Part shown: piece after piece, positions 38,140 to 48,409 of the stretch | Layout of the letters: every line of letters starts with the position of its first letter | How positions within the stretch are numbered: the stretch's first letter is position 1 | Assembly (NCBI RefSeq): GCF_030156785.1 | Contig: NZ_JASGLW010000007.1 | Location: 42,048-106,047 of the forward strand | Source of the DNA: Methanohalophilus sp. | GTDB taxonomy: Archaea > Halobacteriota > Methanosarcinia > Methanosarcinales > Methanosarcinaceae | Reading direction: 5' to 3' | DNA: 64,000 bases | Translations under genes and position numbers: made by a program | Notes under the pieces: model-generated | Told to the model about the DNA's origin: nothing | The model's database searches: none | What the model saw: the letters and a program-made list of their open reading frames with translations, nothing else

Positions 38140-38210
38140 TGTTTAGCTGTAAGCCTGCCCCCCATATAACCAAAAAGTAAGCATCCTGAAAGTATTCTGA
38201 AAAACCCGGG

Positions 38211-38726
38211 TTACTTTTTCACATGTATATCCAGTTTAATTTTGGTAACCGGTTCCAGCTTTTTCCATTCAACGGTAACATCATCTTCAAGTTTGTATTT
38301 TCTGACAGCTTTATTGCCTAATTGACCGTTTACTTCATAGATATAGAGTCCTTCATCCCCATCAGTGGAAACAATCATTTCCCGATCACCTTTTTTCTTT
38401 ATTTCCACTGATGCCACATTTTTGAGAGCATCAAGCAAGGTTGCTCCTTTTTCAACTTCAATGCTTTTTCGTGGGGCAAATGAATCAACAGCAGTCAATA
38501 TTCTAGATTTATTAGGGAAGAGAACATGAGATTTACCAAAAATTTTCCTTTCAATCAACTCAGCTTTTTCAAGAACCTTAATATGCTTTGATGCTACCGG
38601 AACTGAAATATTAAGGACTCTTGCCAATTCAGAGATGTGCATCTCTTTCTCTGCCAGAATTTCCAGTATTTTTAGACGAGTTTCGCTTCCAAGGGCAACA
38701 AAAACGTTATTAACCGATTTTTCCAT
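38211..38726 (-). CDS. ArsR-type winged-helix regulator with C-terminal DUF4430-like domain
   Basis: A protein of about 171 residues. Residues 1-75 form an ArsR winged helix (LGSETRLKILEILAEKE, then ELARVLNISVPVASKHIKVL). The C-terminal part (VEKGATLLDALKNVA ... YIYEVNGQLGN ... YKLEDDVTVEWKKL) looks like the DUF4430 / transcobalamin C-terminal beta-grasp domain, which in other proteins binds cobalamin. A corrinoid-sensing regulator is an inference. No metal-binding ArsR cysteines are seen. ATG 38726 is chosen; GTG 38735 is possible. Confidence 0.75.
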   Translation of the reverse strand: MEKSVNNVFVALGSETRLKILEILAEKEMHISELARVLNISVPVASKHIKVLEKAELIERKIFGKSHVLFPNKSRILTAVDSFAPRKSIEVEKGATLLDALKNVASVEIKKKGDREMIVSTDGDEGLYIYEVNGQLGNKAVRKYKLEDDVTVEWKKLEPVTKIKLDIHVKK

Positions 38727-38767
38727 GAGTCTCACAATCAATTATGCCTTTTATTTTTAGGGAGGGT

Positions 38768-39493
38768 TCAGCGAACACTCATTTTTTTGATGGCATCCAC
38801 ACTTTTCAGAACATCATTTTCACATTTATTCTCAATTATTTTTGCAGCATTGCTATCTTTTAGGAGAGGAGAGATAATAGAATAATCAATATTACCGGAT
38901 CCTATTGGAGAGTGGTCATCGCCCATACCATTGTTATCATGCAGATGAAAATGCGCTATTTCCATATCTAAAAAATCCTTTAAATTGTCCATGGTATGGG
39001 CATGACCAACATCCAAGGCAAAAAAATTTTCCCCAAGATCAAGCCCCGGTTCACGGAATATAAAACATTCCCACATAGGCATGTTTTCCAGACATATCTT
39101 AACTCCCGTTTCTGAATGAATCTGTTCTAAAACCGGGATCGAATGGCTAAATGCTTTAAGGGCACGATCCCTCTCATACGGGAAAGCAACATAACCGGGA
39201 TGTACAACCATTATTTCACTATCAAGCTTCATGCATATATCTGCCATTTCTTTCAGGATCTCAAGTGAAGCTTTCCGGATGGGTTCTCGTATACTGGCAA
39301 TATTCAGGTCAGAAGTCGGAGCGTGAACTGTATATTTTAGGTTGTAAGAGTTGGCTACTTCACTGATGTTATGGTTGAGAAGATCGTGCTGTCCCTCAGA
39401 GAAGATTTCCGCACATGAAGCAATGGATTCTATTTTTTCCAATGTTTCTGAGAGGGGTAGCTCATGAAATGCAAAGGATGAAACACCAATCAT
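38768..39493 (-). CDS. Sugar phosphate isomerase/epimerase-like TIM-barrel protein
   Basis: A 241-residue xylose isomerase-like TIM barrel. Probable metal-binding segments: YTVHAPTSD, EIMVVHPGY, KICLENMPM, FALDVGHAHT and HFHLHDNNG. It is a distant paralogue of the protein at 1200-2000. It lies 42 bases upstream of the ArsR-type gene on the same strand. The reaction is unknown. Confidence 0.78.
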   Translation of the reverse strand: MIGVSSFAFHELPLSETLEKIESIASCAEIFSEGQHDLLNHNISEVANSYNLKYTVHAPTSDLNIASIREPIRKASLEILKEMADICMKLDSEIMVVHPGYVAFPYERDRALKAFSHSIPVLEQIHSETGVKICLENMPMWECFIFREPGLDLGENFFALDVGHAHTMDNLKDFLDMEIAHFHLHDNNGMGDDHSPIGSGNIDYSIISPLLKDSNAAKIIENKCENDVLKSVDAIKKMSVR

Positions 39494-39973
39494 TTTAACT
39501 CACCACAACTTTACCTGACTTACTGTTTGTGTCATATAAATAGCTATCTCAAAAACTATTGTAGTATTTCAAATTAAGTTGAATGTCTGATGCCCTATAA
39601 GATCATAAGTGTTACAACAATCCCAAAGCTTTCAAACGACAATCTTGTCCCATAATGATAAACACAAAGAAATAATACTTTGAAAATCCTACATCTTTTT
39701 ACTTGCCATATCCTTATTTCAATTGCATTCATCGCTTCTGGGAGACATTCACGGAAGAAACAGAATATATCCTATTCAGCAGCAAGGGGATATCCTATAT
39801 TCTTTAAGAGAATCTTCAGAATGTATAGTTGTATCTACTGCCATTATGAGCCCTTCCCTTGCCGCGATATAAAATAAAGGATTTATAGCAGTTTCAATCC
39901 TTCTTTTAATAGTGCACTATCAGCATGGATTTCTATAGAATTATCTGTTAAATACACATCATATCATTTTACA
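39494..39973. other. 480-base intergenic region, one CRISPR-repeat-like element
   Basis: No gene is supported; the longest frame (39680-39877) has no ribosome binding site or family features. The left end should hold the promoter of the TIM-barrel gene. At 39891-39910 the sequence GTTTCAATCCTTCTTTTAAT resembles one end of methanogen CRISPR repeats, but it occurs once and no array or spacer follows. Confidence 0.4.
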
Positions 39974-40636
39974 TTAATTTTGAGTGGATAGCTTTTGCTT
40001 TATTTTGCAGATTGTTTCAATGAAATACTCTGTTTCTTTTCTGACATCATCACTACAAACGACTGCAGAAATAGCAACCAAACTATCGGCTCCATTTTCA
40101 ATAACTGATATACAGTTGTCTTTATTGATGCCCCCAATAGCAACAATCGGAATATCAATGGCAGTTTTTACAGCCTGAATCCTTTCTGGTCCAACACCCA
40201 TACCTGCGTCCTTTTTAGTAGTAGTGTCAAAAATCGGACTGAAACCCACGTAATCAGCCCCTTTTCTTTCTGCCTCGATTGCTTCGTCTGTATTATGGAC
40301 TGTAAGGCCGATTATCTTATTTTCACCCAGAATATTTCGTGCCAAATCAATCGGCATATCTTCCTGTCCAATATGCACTCCATCAGCTCCCACAGCCAAA
40401 GCTACATCAATACGGTCATTTACCAGAAAGATGGCATTATCTCCACATATTTTCCTGATCAGGATAGCTTCCTCAATCATCTCTTTTGTGCTCTTGGCTT
40501 TCTCTCGGTACTGAACAATCTTACATCCAGCCTCTACTGCAGATTTCACATCGGACAATGTACCTTTTCTGGATAGGCCGGAATCGGTCACAAGGTAGAA
40601 ATCAATATTTTTAAGCAAAGATTTGCATAATGACAT
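39974..40636 (-). CDS. thiE: Thiamine-phosphate synthase
   Basis: A 220-residue ThiE TIM barrel that joins the pyrimidine and thiazole halves of thiamine. Seen: [32 protein letters not shown] (split by function: Mg and pyrophosphate binding), [12 protein letters not shown] and [12 protein letters not shown] 40636 has GGGGGTC upstream. It follows thiM by 20 bases, so thiM-thiE is an operon. I see no TPP riboswitch upstream. Confidence 0.95.
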   Translation of the reverse strand: MSLCKSLLKNIDFYLVTDSGLSRKGTLSDVKSAVEAGCKIVQYREKAKSTKEMIEEAILIRKICGDNAIFLVNDRIDVALAVGADGVHIGQEDMPIDLARNILGENKIIGLTVHNTDEAIEAERKGADYVGFSPIFDTTTKKDAGMGVGPERIQAVKTAIDIPIVAIGGINKDNCISVIENGADSLVAISAVVCSDDVRKETEYFIETICKIKQKLSTQN

Positions 40637-40656
40637 AAATGCAGACCCCCATAAAT

Positions 40657-41448
40657 TCAGCTTTCAATACTCTCAACATTGATCAGAGGTGCTGCTTTTT
40701 CATCAGTAAGCCCGGATACTTCATCATACAAATGCATCTTGAAACTGCCACTGCCTGTTGATTTGGCGGCAGCCAATTCTCCGGCAATACCAAAGAAAGA
40801 CAAAGCATCTATTGCTGCATCACAGAAATCATCGTTCAGAGCTGCAAATGAACCAATTATTGAAGCCGCCATACAACCGGTACCAACAATTGAACCCATT
40901 TCTGCATGACCGTTTTTAATAGAAAATATCCTTGAACCATCACTGACTATATCTTCTTTACCGGTCATCACAACAGTACATGACCTTGATTTTGCCAAAT
41001 TCTTTGCAAGCAAGCAGGGATCTGCATCAATAAAAGTTGCTTCAACTCCTTTTGTATGGGCATTTTCACCTGCCAGTTTTGCAATCTCAGAATAGTTGCC
41101 TTTAATGATATCAACATGAGCACTGTCAAGGATCTTTGCAGCCATTTGATTTCTGAATTGAGTTGCACCCACTCCTACGATATCGAGTACCACAGGAATT
41201 TGTTTTTCATTTGCAGCCTTTGCAGAAATTATCATAGATTCGATAAGTTCAGATGTCAGAGTTCCGATGTTAAGTACAAGGGCAGAGGATATTTTGGTCA
41301 TATCAGCACATTCTTCTACAGCATGAGACATGACGGGAAGAGCGCCAAAAGCCCTTGTTATATTTGCACAGTCATAGATTGTAACCCAGTTCGTAATATG
41401 ATGGATCAATGGTTTCGTTTCTCTCAGTTTTTTTAATGCATCCTTCAT
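40657..41448 (-). CDS. thiM: Hydroxyethylthiazole kinase
   Basis: A 263-residue ThiM, which phosphorylates the thiazole moiety for salvage. Family features: [41 protein letters not shown] and [16 protein letters not shown] with the catalytic Cys. ATG 41448 is fixed by GGAGGAAGACA directly upstream; the longer frame to 41475 includes this binding site. First gene of thiM-thiE. Confidence 0.94.
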   Translation of the reverse strand: MKDALKKLRETKPLIHHITNWVTIYDCANITRAFGALPVMSHAVEECADMTKISSALVLNIGTLTSELIESMIISAKAANEKQIPVVLDIVGVGATQFRNQMAAKILDSAHVDIIKGNYSEIAKLAGENAHTKGVEATFIDADPCLLAKNLAKSRSCTVVMTGKEDIVSDGSRIFSIKNGHAEMGSIVGTGCMAASIIGSFAALNDDFCDAAIDALSFFGIAGELAAAKSTGSGSFKMHLYDEVSGLTDEKAAPLINVESIES

Positions 41449-41594
41449 TGTCTTCCTCCGTAAAATTCCCATCAATGTTTTTCACAATCGTGAATAGATG
41501 TTGCATAATATTTAATAAACCTTACATCGCCTGATGAATTAAAAAAGAATTAAGACAAAATACCAAGTTTACAGCTTTATTGCTATTTTACAAT

Positions 41595-41940
41595 TTATTC
41601 ACATACGTTATTAGCAGTATAAATCCTGACAATTTCACCAGCCTGTTCCTCTCCCACCCTACTGGCAACAATTTCCCGAAAAGCCATTAAATAATTAGGT
41701 CTCAAACAACCAAGGCTTTCCCTCCCATCTTTTATCAGATCCAGCGGATATTCCAGTTCTTTCTCTAAAAGTGACTTCAGACGACGAGAAAAATCAGATA
41801 TGTCTCTGGAAAAATGGTTTGCAACCGCTTGGCAGGATTGATTTGAAATTGACACCTGAACTGTTGCATTCAAAATCACTGCACTCAGGTGCAAGCTTTC
41901 TCAGTAAATTTATATCTGTTTCGTCTAGTTTACGAGCCAT
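41595..41940 (-). pseudogene. Small conserved-looking protein split by a one-base insertion
   Basis: ATG 41940 opens MARKLDETDINLLRKLAPEC and continues for 37 residues to ...FKSILP. The frame then shifts, and AVANHFSRDISDFSRRL onward continues in the next frame to the TAA at 41595. Removing one base of the TT at 41829-41830 joins both parts into a 114-residue protein. The join falls in otherwise smooth sequence, so a single indel (real or from sequencing) is the simplest reading. An alternative start in the second frame (41894) would replace the N-terminus by unrelated residues. Function unknown. Confidence 0.65.
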
Positions 41941-41995
41941 AACTTCAATTTTGGGATATATTAATTAAAAGGTTGCGTTTTACAAAAACCAAAAA

Positions 41996-42199
41996 ATGAA
42001 TTCTGCCGGCAAGGACATCATACAGTCAGCAGAATTGCTTGCAAACCCCGTTTACATGGATTATGCCATGTATGCAAAACACAGGAGCAAGATAAGACTT
42101 GGGTGAGGGATAAACATGAGAGACGTAGCTATTTATCGGTGTGAAAACCACAAAATTCGGAGAAATGTTGGGATAAGAAGTCTTGAAGATTTTATTTGA
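41996..42199 (+). other. Two tiny ORFs (36 and 27 codons) of uncertain status
   Basis: ATG 41996 opens 36 codons (MNSAGKDIIQSAELLANPVY...) ending in TGA at 42104. A second ATG at 42116, with GGTGAGGG seven bases upstream, opens 27 codons (MRDVAIYRCENHKIRRN...) ending at 42199. Each is too short to identify. They could be small proteins or the remains of one decayed gene. Confidence 0.3.
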
Positions 42200-42222
42200 T
42201 GGGCTTAATTGACTTCTTAATT

Positions 42223-44058
42223 CTAAATTGGGATTGTAAAAGTAAAGGTACTGCCAACTCCAACCTCACTCTCAACCCAGATTTTTCCGCCATGCATCTC
42301 CACATATTTTTTGGAAATGGAAAGTCCCAGCCCAGTTCCTCCGTATTTGCGAGTTGTAGAAGAATCTGCCTGTACGAAAGGAACAAAGATTTTGTCAATT
42401 TTGTCTTCCGGAATACCAATCCCTGCATCTTTAACCGCTATTTCCACCCGATCTCGATCAACTTTTCTGACAGTCACCGAGATTTTACCATTATCATCAG
42501 TGAATTTTATAGCATTGCTCAATAAATTAAAAACGATCTGCTTGATCTTAATTTTATCAGCCCTGACTTCTATATCGATGTTATTGGGTATTTCAAGATC
42601 AATGGATTTACTCTGTGCCTGTGGTAAAATGATAGCTTTGATCTCAGAAAACAGATCTCCCAGATTGAAATATTCACAAACAAGTTCTATTTTACCGGTT
42701 TCTATCTTCGAAAGATCCAAAATGTCATTTATAAGATTAAGAAGATGCCTACCACTTTTGGATATATTTGACACATATTTTTTCTGCGAATCATTGAGCT
42801 CTCCCTTAATTTCAGTCAGCAATAAATCGGAATATCCTATTACTGGATTTAATGGCGTACGTAGTTCATGACTCATGGTTGCCAGAAACTGACTTTTGTA
42901 CCTATTTGCTTCTTCTGCAGCAATTTTTTGTTGAATAAGTGAATCCTCTAATTCCTTCCTTTCAGTTATATCCCGAACAATTACCAATACGGTAGTGTCT
43001 TCTTTTGGTACCATTCGAGCTTCAAATGTTTTTTGAACCCCATTCATCTCAACCTCATATTCATATATATGAATCCGTTTTTCATGAAGGGTTTTTTTAA
43101 TATTTTCCATTGTAATAGATGCAATATTATCAGGAAATAGATCCTTTATGTTTTTGTTTAGAAAAGCATCCGGTGATAGCAGTAAATCATTATCATCAGG
43201 TGCATTATAGTCTATGACATTTCCTTTTGTATCTATCTCAAAAATCAAATCTGGCAAAGCTTTGTTGATGGATTTATTTCTTGCTTCACTTTTCTTTAAA
43301 TCCGTTATATCTACCATCAAGCCACGTAGGAAATAGGGGCGTCCATTTTTCGTTTCAACATTTACAACATCTCGAATCCAGATTACATCTCCATTCTTTT
43401 TTACAAAACGATACTCAAAAATATGATTTTCACCATGCTCTGTACATTCAGCACAGTATCTAGATGCCCATTCTTGATCTTCTGGATGTAAATGATCTAT
43501 CCAAAATTGTAGATTAGTCCATTTTTCTGGTGGAAATCCCAATTTTGTTGTTACTTGAGGAGAAATGTAAGTCCACTTATCTTTCACAATATCATATTCC
43601 CAAAAAATGGCATCTGAAGATTCGATCAAATTGCGATATTTTTCTTCACTTTTTTGTAGATTATCATATGCCCTTTTTTGTAAAGTTATGTCATGACCTA
43701 CACCTATAACACATTTCTGTCCCCTGTATTTTATTGGTGTAAGTGTAAGTTCAAGAATTTTAATTTCATCATGAACCAGATATGGTGTTTCTATGGTCCC
43801 ACCAGTCTCCCATAACCTAAAATGTTCTTCTAAATTCACATTTTCCTGATTTCGAGGTAAGAAATCACGAATATTCATTGTTATAAGATCTTCAAACGCA
43901 ACTTCAACAAAATTGCAAAACGCATCATTTGCCTCTATGTAATTGCCCTGTGTATCAATAATCGCAATAGGGTTTGAATTGTTTTGAAACAACGCTTCAT
44001 AAAATCGAGCATTATCGCTTGTGAAACACTCATCTTCATTATTTTCAATTGAGGACAA
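42223..44058 (-). CDS. Cytosolic PAS-domain sensor histidine kinase
   Basis: A 611-residue kinase without membrane segments: three PAS domains (about 15-125, 140-255, 262-372), a dimerisation/phosphoacceptor domain with SHELRTP (His397) and an ATPase domain with NLLSNAIKF, DAGIGIP and GGTGLGLSI. The nearest start is TTG 44058 without a binding site; the frame is open another 15 codons upstream with a Cys-rich peptide (CFFKETHHCSWKC) but has no standard start there. It ends with TAG, then a TAA two codons later. A 39-base TA repeat lies about 60 bases upstream. No response regulator is adjacent. Confidence 0.85.
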   Translation of the reverse strand: MSSIENNEDECFTSDNARFYEALFQNNSNPIAIIDTQGNYIEANDAFCNFVEVAFEDLITMNIRDFLPRNQENVNLEEHFRLWETGGTIETPYLVHDEIKILELTLTPIKYRGQKCVIGVGHDITLQKRAYDNLQKSEEKYRNLIESSDAIFWEYDIVKDKWTYISPQVTTKLGFPPEKWTNLQFWIDHLHPEDQEWASRYCAECTEHGENHIFEYRFVKKNGDVIWIRDVVNVETKNGRPYFLRGLMVDITDLKKSEARNKSINKALPDLIFEIDTKGNVIDYNAPDDNDLLLSPDAFLNKNIKDLFPDNIASITMENIKKTLHEKRIHIYEYEVEMNGVQKTFEARMVPKEDTTVLVIVRDITERKELEDSLIQQKIAAEEANRYKSQFLATMSHELRTPLNPVIGYSDLLLTEIKGELNDSQKKYVSNISKSGRHLLNLINDILDLSKIETGKIELVCEYFNLGDLFSEIKAIILPQAQSKSIDLEIPNNIDIEVRADKIKIKQIVFNLLSNAIKFTDDNGKISVTVRKVDRDRVEIAVKDAGIGIPEDKIDKIFVPFVQADSSTTRKYGGTGLGLSISKKYVEMHGGKIWVESEVGVGSTFTFTIPI

Positions 44059-44115
44059 TATATTACACTTCCAACTACAATGATGTGTCTCTTTAAAAAA
44101 ACACTCATAGCAGAG

Positions 44116-44464
<349 letters not shown>

Positions 44465-46123
44465 TTATTGGTTTTTGATAAACAGGGCGGCAAAAAGCAG
44501 AAGTGCAACGATAAATCCTGCAATTCCAAGGTTTGAGATGCTGGTTTCCGGTTGGGTTGCAAGGTATGCTGAAGCTGCCATTATTATCGAAACAAAAACG
44601 TATTTGGCGGTGGAATCCACTATCCTGGCACGCCTTAATTGCCTGCTTTTTTCCTCGATTTTTTCTATCCGATATCCCCTGATTGTTTCAATAACATCGT
44701 TAATTCCCTGTGGAAGGTTCTTGAAGATTTCGAGATATTTATCTCCTTCAAGCTGGAAGTATTCTGCAGCCCTAAATGGTGAATACCGCTGCAACATGAC
44801 TTTGGCAATTATAGGTCTCGCATCGTCTATAATACTGAATTTTGGATCAAGTTCGAGGCAAACACCTTCAATTAAAACAAGTGCTCTCTCAAGAGTGGAG
44901 AAATCACTTGGAAGGGCTAAATTGTATTTCATGGCAAGCTTTGCATAGTTGTCGTTCTGTCTTTCCCCCATGCCATAGTTTTGCTTGGCAATAAGATCAT
45001 CAAGGTCAAGTTTGAATTTTCTAACATTGATTTCTTCTTTGTTTATGTTTGCAATCTTCAGAAAGGCTTCGAAAGCAATATCGACATTTTGTTTGTAAAT
45101 TCCGTAAAAGAGGTTTAACATGTTGCGCCTCAGTTCACCGTCAATAATCCCAACCGCACCGAAATCGATGTATGCAATTCCTCCGTCTTCTTGAATAAGG
45201 ATATTTCCTGCATGGGGATCAGCATGGTACACTCCATCAAGGTAAACCTGTTTCAGGTAACTTGAACTGATAAGATGTGCATAATGCGATCTTTTCTCAG
45301 GATCTATTTTGGAAAGCTCCTTGGCAGGAGTTCCCTCCATGTATTCCATTACAAGGACACTTTCGGTACAGTAATCCTCGTAGACTGCAGGTATTCGCAC
45401 TTCATCTATATCTGCAAAGTTTTCATGGAATCTTTTTAGGTTGCGGGCTTCATTCCTGAAATCCAGTTCCTTGTTCAGAAGTTCCCGGAATTCATCAAGA
45501 AACTCATCGAAATTGATCTTTTTTCCAAAGCCTCCAACCTTGACTATAATAGGCTTGAGATCATTAATTATTGAGAGGTCGATATTTATTTTATCTATCA
45601 AGCCGGGACGTGCTACCTTTACTGCGACTTTCTGTCCTCCAATGGATGCTTCATAAACCTGCGCAATAGATGCGCTTGCAATTGGTTTTGTGTTAAATTC
45701 ATCAAAGACACCTGTGATGAAGTCCACATCTACAGCAGACCTTTTCGAGCTTTTTTCATCCATCCCTCCTATTGTGCACTGGAATCCTTCAAAAGAATCA
45801 ATCATTCTGGTAAAATCCAAAGGCTTTACCTTATCCTGAAGATGGGAAAGTTCCTGAATGTAACTTTGTGGCAATAAATCAGGACGTTTGCTCATGATTT
45901 GTCCAAGTTTGACAAAAGTGGGTCCCAGTTCTTCGAATGCAAGCCGTAATTTCTCGGCATTTTTCTGGTTTTCCACGTCAGCGTAACATGATGTAACCTT
46001 ATTGTTGGAAACGTAGTTTCTCTGGATTTCCTTATACAGAAGACTGAATAGGTTGTATTTTACGAATACGCGGAAGATTTCCAGATATCTTCGAATTTTC
46101 CTGTAAAACCCTAAAGTCGCCAA
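44465..46123 (-). CDS. ABC1/UbiB (AarF) family atypical kinase
   Basis: A 552-residue ABC1 kinase-like protein. Typical signatures: [33 protein letters not shown] with the alanine-rich loop, VAVKVARPG and [25 protein letters not shown]. The last 60 residues carry two hydrophobic segments for membrane attachment. Bacterial and mitochondrial relatives support quinone synthesis; in a methanogen, a role in methanophenazine or other polyprenyl lipid handling is only an inference. It is divergent from thiI. Confidence 0.9.
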   Translation of the reverse strand: MATLGFYRKIRRYLEIFRVFVKYNLFSLLYKEIQRNYVSNNKVTSCYADVENQKNAEKLRLAFEELGPTFVKLGQIMSKRPDLLPQSYIQELSHLQDKVKPLDFTRMIDSFEGFQCTIGGMDEKSSKRSAVDVDFITGVFDEFNTKPIASASIAQVYEASIGGQKVAVKVARPGLIDKINIDLSIINDLKPIIVKVGGFGKKINFDEFLDEFRELLNKELDFRNEARNLKRFHENFADIDEVRIPAVYEDYCTESVLVMEYMEGTPAKELSKIDPEKRSHYAHLISSSYLKQVYLDGVYHADPHAGNILIQEDGGIAYIDFGAVGIIDGELRRNMLNLFYGIYKQNVDIAFEAFLKIANINKEEINVRKFKLDLDDLIAKQNYGMGERQNDNYAKLAMKYNLALPSDFSTLERALVLIEGVCLELDPKFSIIDDARPIIAKVMLQRYSPFRAAEYFQLEGDKYLEIFKNLPQGINDVIETIRGYRIEKIEEKSRQLRRARIVDSTAKYVFVSIIMAASAYLATQPETSISNLGIAGFIVALLLFAALFIKNQ

Positions 46124-46299
46124 TTAACGATTCCTCGACTATTATTATAATAGCAATTGTATTACATTATATTTGAATGTCAGGGGTTTATGACATGTAA
46201 ATCCAGAATATGAAACATTAAATCCATGATATTAAGTAGAACTTTTTGTTGTATAGTCTCCAACAAAGTGTTTATATTTATCCAGCCTATGAGCTTCCC

Positions 46300-47481
46300 A
46301 TGATGTTTAACACTGTGATTGTGCGTTACGGAGAACTAGCCCTCAAGAGCCCGGGTGTGAGAAAGAGGTTCGAACAAATACTCGTTTCTAACATCGAAGC
46401 CATGCTGGATCAGGAAAAAATTGACTATTCCAGCATCCGCCGTGAGTGGGGACGCATATTTGTAGAGACAAGCGATCCGAATGCTGCTAAGACAATTGCA
46501 AATGTGTTTGGTGTTGTTTCAACTTCCCCGGCAATAACAGTTGAAGCAACTCTGGAAGCTGCAGCAAGCACATGTGCAAAAGTTGCAGAAAACCTGATTA
46601 TGAGTGGAGAATCATTTGCAATTCGTCCTCGTCGTTCAGGGAATCATGAATTCCACTCTTCGGATATTGGTATAAGTTGTGGGGATGCGGTTTATGAACG
46701 ATTGGATTCACAAGGCAAGTCCATTTCCGTAAATCTTACCAATCCAGATAAGGAAATTTTTGTTGAGATGCGTCAGTCTAAAGCCTATGTTTTTACTGAA
46801 GTTGTCGAGGGAGTAGGTGGCTTACCTCTCGGGACACAGGGTAAAATGGTAGTTTTAATTTCGGGTGGTATAGATTCCCCGGTGGCTGCCTGGATGATGA
46901 TGCGAAGAGGTGTCGAAATAGTCCCTGTTTATGCAAACAATTCACCATTTGCCGATGAATCCGCTAAAGAGAGGACAATGGATTGTGTACGTCTGCTTCA
47001 GAAGTGGGCACCTGGTCATAAAATGAAGTTTTATGAAGTCCCAAATGGTCCATATCTTACAGCTGTTCTTAAGAAATGTAATGTTAAAAACACATGCATC
47101 ATGTGCAAACGTATGATGTATCGGCTTGGATTTGAAGTTATGAATAAAGAGAAGGCTTCAGGAATTATAACCGGTTCTTCGCTGGGACAGGTTGCTTCCC
47201 AGACTACCTATAACATGTATGCAGAATCCCATGGACTTGGTTTCCCGATATATCACCCGCTTATCGGTCTGGATAAAACTGATATCATAGACATAGCGAA
47301 AAAAATTGGAACCTATGACATTTCCATTAAAAAAGTGGCAAGTTGTGGTGCGGTTCCTGTTCATCCAGAAGTGCGCGCCCATTATACAATTGGTGCTGAA
47401 GAGGACGAAAAACTCGATATCGATTCAATATTGACCGAATCAATGGCAAAGGCAAAGATACACAACCTGGCAGATGAATAA
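46300..47481 (+). CDS. thiI: tRNA 4-thiouridine synthase ThiI (no rhodanese domain)
   Basis: A protein of about 393 residues with NFLD/THUMP domains (about 1-165) and a PP-loop ATPase (LISGGIDSPVAAWMMMRRG). It thiolates U8 of tRNA. It lacks the C-terminal rhodanese domain of the E. coli protein but has cysteines in the catalytic domain (NVKNTCIMCKRMMY), as in other methanogens. ATG 46300 or 46303 is the likely start; the frame to 46246 is not family-like. Confidence 0.92.
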   Translation: MMFNTVIVRYGELALKSPGVRKRFEQILVSNIEAMLDQEKIDYSSIRREWGRIFVETSDPNAAKTIANVFGVVSTSPAITVEATLEAAASTCAKVAENLIMSGESFAIRPRRSGNHEFHSSDIGISCGDAVYERLDSQGKSISVNLTNPDKEIFVEMRQSKAYVFTEVVEGVGGLPLGTQGKMVVLISGGIDSPVAAWMMMRRGVEIVPVYANNSPFADESAKERTMDCVRLLQKWAPGHKMKFYEVPNGPYLTAVLKKCNVKNTCIMCKRMMYRLGFEVMNKEKASGIITGSSLGQVASQTTYNMYAESHGLGFPIYHPLIGLDKTDIIDIAKKIGTYDISIKKVASCGAVPVHPEVRAHYTIGAEEDEKLDIDSILTESMAKAKIHNLADE

Positions 47482-47721
47482 ATCCTCAGTGGACTTGCAG
47501 CTCTACTCTCCAATTAGTAAGAACTGGATCCTCGTGGTATTGGGGTCAAGTTATACGAGAGATCTTCATTTCTTTAGATTTCGTCGAGAAAACTGTTCGA
47601 GAATGCATCTCAGGCGTATATATTCGAAGATAGGGACATGGAAATGCACGCATCGGCTACATTTGAGCAATAATCACTTAGTCTGGTTTCCTCTCGTCAA
47701 TGATATAATAACATCTGTCTC

Positions 47722-48405
47722 TTATTCATCATAATACTGCCTAGGAATCTTCATGATAGGGGATTCAAGATACAGCATCAATGAAAGAAACAGCACTGTA
47801 GAAAATACGTGCAAGAAAATCTCAGGCAGTAAGTATGAAATAATCGTTGCAAAGAAAAGGACTGTTGCAAAAACCATTGCTTTTGTACCTCTGAGTTTAG
47901 GATAAGGGTGTTCGCTGATCATAAGGTATGCAAGGAGTAGCATCATCCCGAAAAGTACATAGGGGTAAACATAACGTGGGAACAGCAGCATGTATGACGA
48001 AATAATCACTGCCGAAGCGGTAATGGGAAGCCCCTCAAAATCAGGAATACTTTTCTGCTTTGTGCTGAAACGGGCAAGTCTTAGGATACCACACAAAAGG
48101 TAAATTCCCGCGATCAACGCAGTCGGAATACATAGTTCTCTACAATAGAGAAAAAAGATAATGCAGGCCGGAGCCACACCAAATGAAACCGCGTCAGCCA
48201 GTGAATCAAGATATACTCCAATTGAGCTACTGGATTGCAAACGGGCAAGCTAACCATCAATACCGTCTGCAACTGCTGCAATAAGAATCAGGATAAAAGC
48301 AAGTGGGTAGACACCCTCATGGGCTATGAAAATTGCAGACAAGCCCAGCGAAGCATTGATCATTGTAGCAACATCGGGTATTCCGATTATCCTGAAAATA
48401 TTCAT
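47722..48405 (-). CDS. pssA: Archaetidylserine synthase (CDP-alcohol phosphatidyltransferase) with in-frame TAG at codon 52
   Basis: Read through the TAG, the frame gives a 227-residue membrane enzyme of normal length, starting MNIFRIIGIPDVATMINASL two bases after the psd stop region. TAG lies at 48250-48252, at the first x of the catalytic DGxxAR motif (DG-TAG-LAR), and the motif continues normally to YLDSLADAVSFG. The enzyme joins CDP-archaeol and serine. The downstream half alone would lack the first catalytic Asp and two membrane segments. If TAG encodes pyrrolysine the enzyme is intact; otherwise the gene is broken or misread. Last gene of artA-psd-pssA. Confidence 0.85.
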
Positions 48406-48409
48406 TCAT

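Noticed and set aside
39680..39877. 65-codon open frame starting MKILHLFTC
   Set aside because: No ribosome binding site, no family features and Ser/Cys-rich low-quality composition; most likely chance.
41449..41594. TPP riboswitch upstream of thiM
   Set aside because: No conserved TPP-aptamer motifs are visible on the minus strand; the region is plain AT-rich sequence.
47482..47721. Possible gene between thiI and pssA (frame from 47474)
   Set aside because: The frame overlaps the thiI end and pssA end, has no binding site and no recognisable motif.
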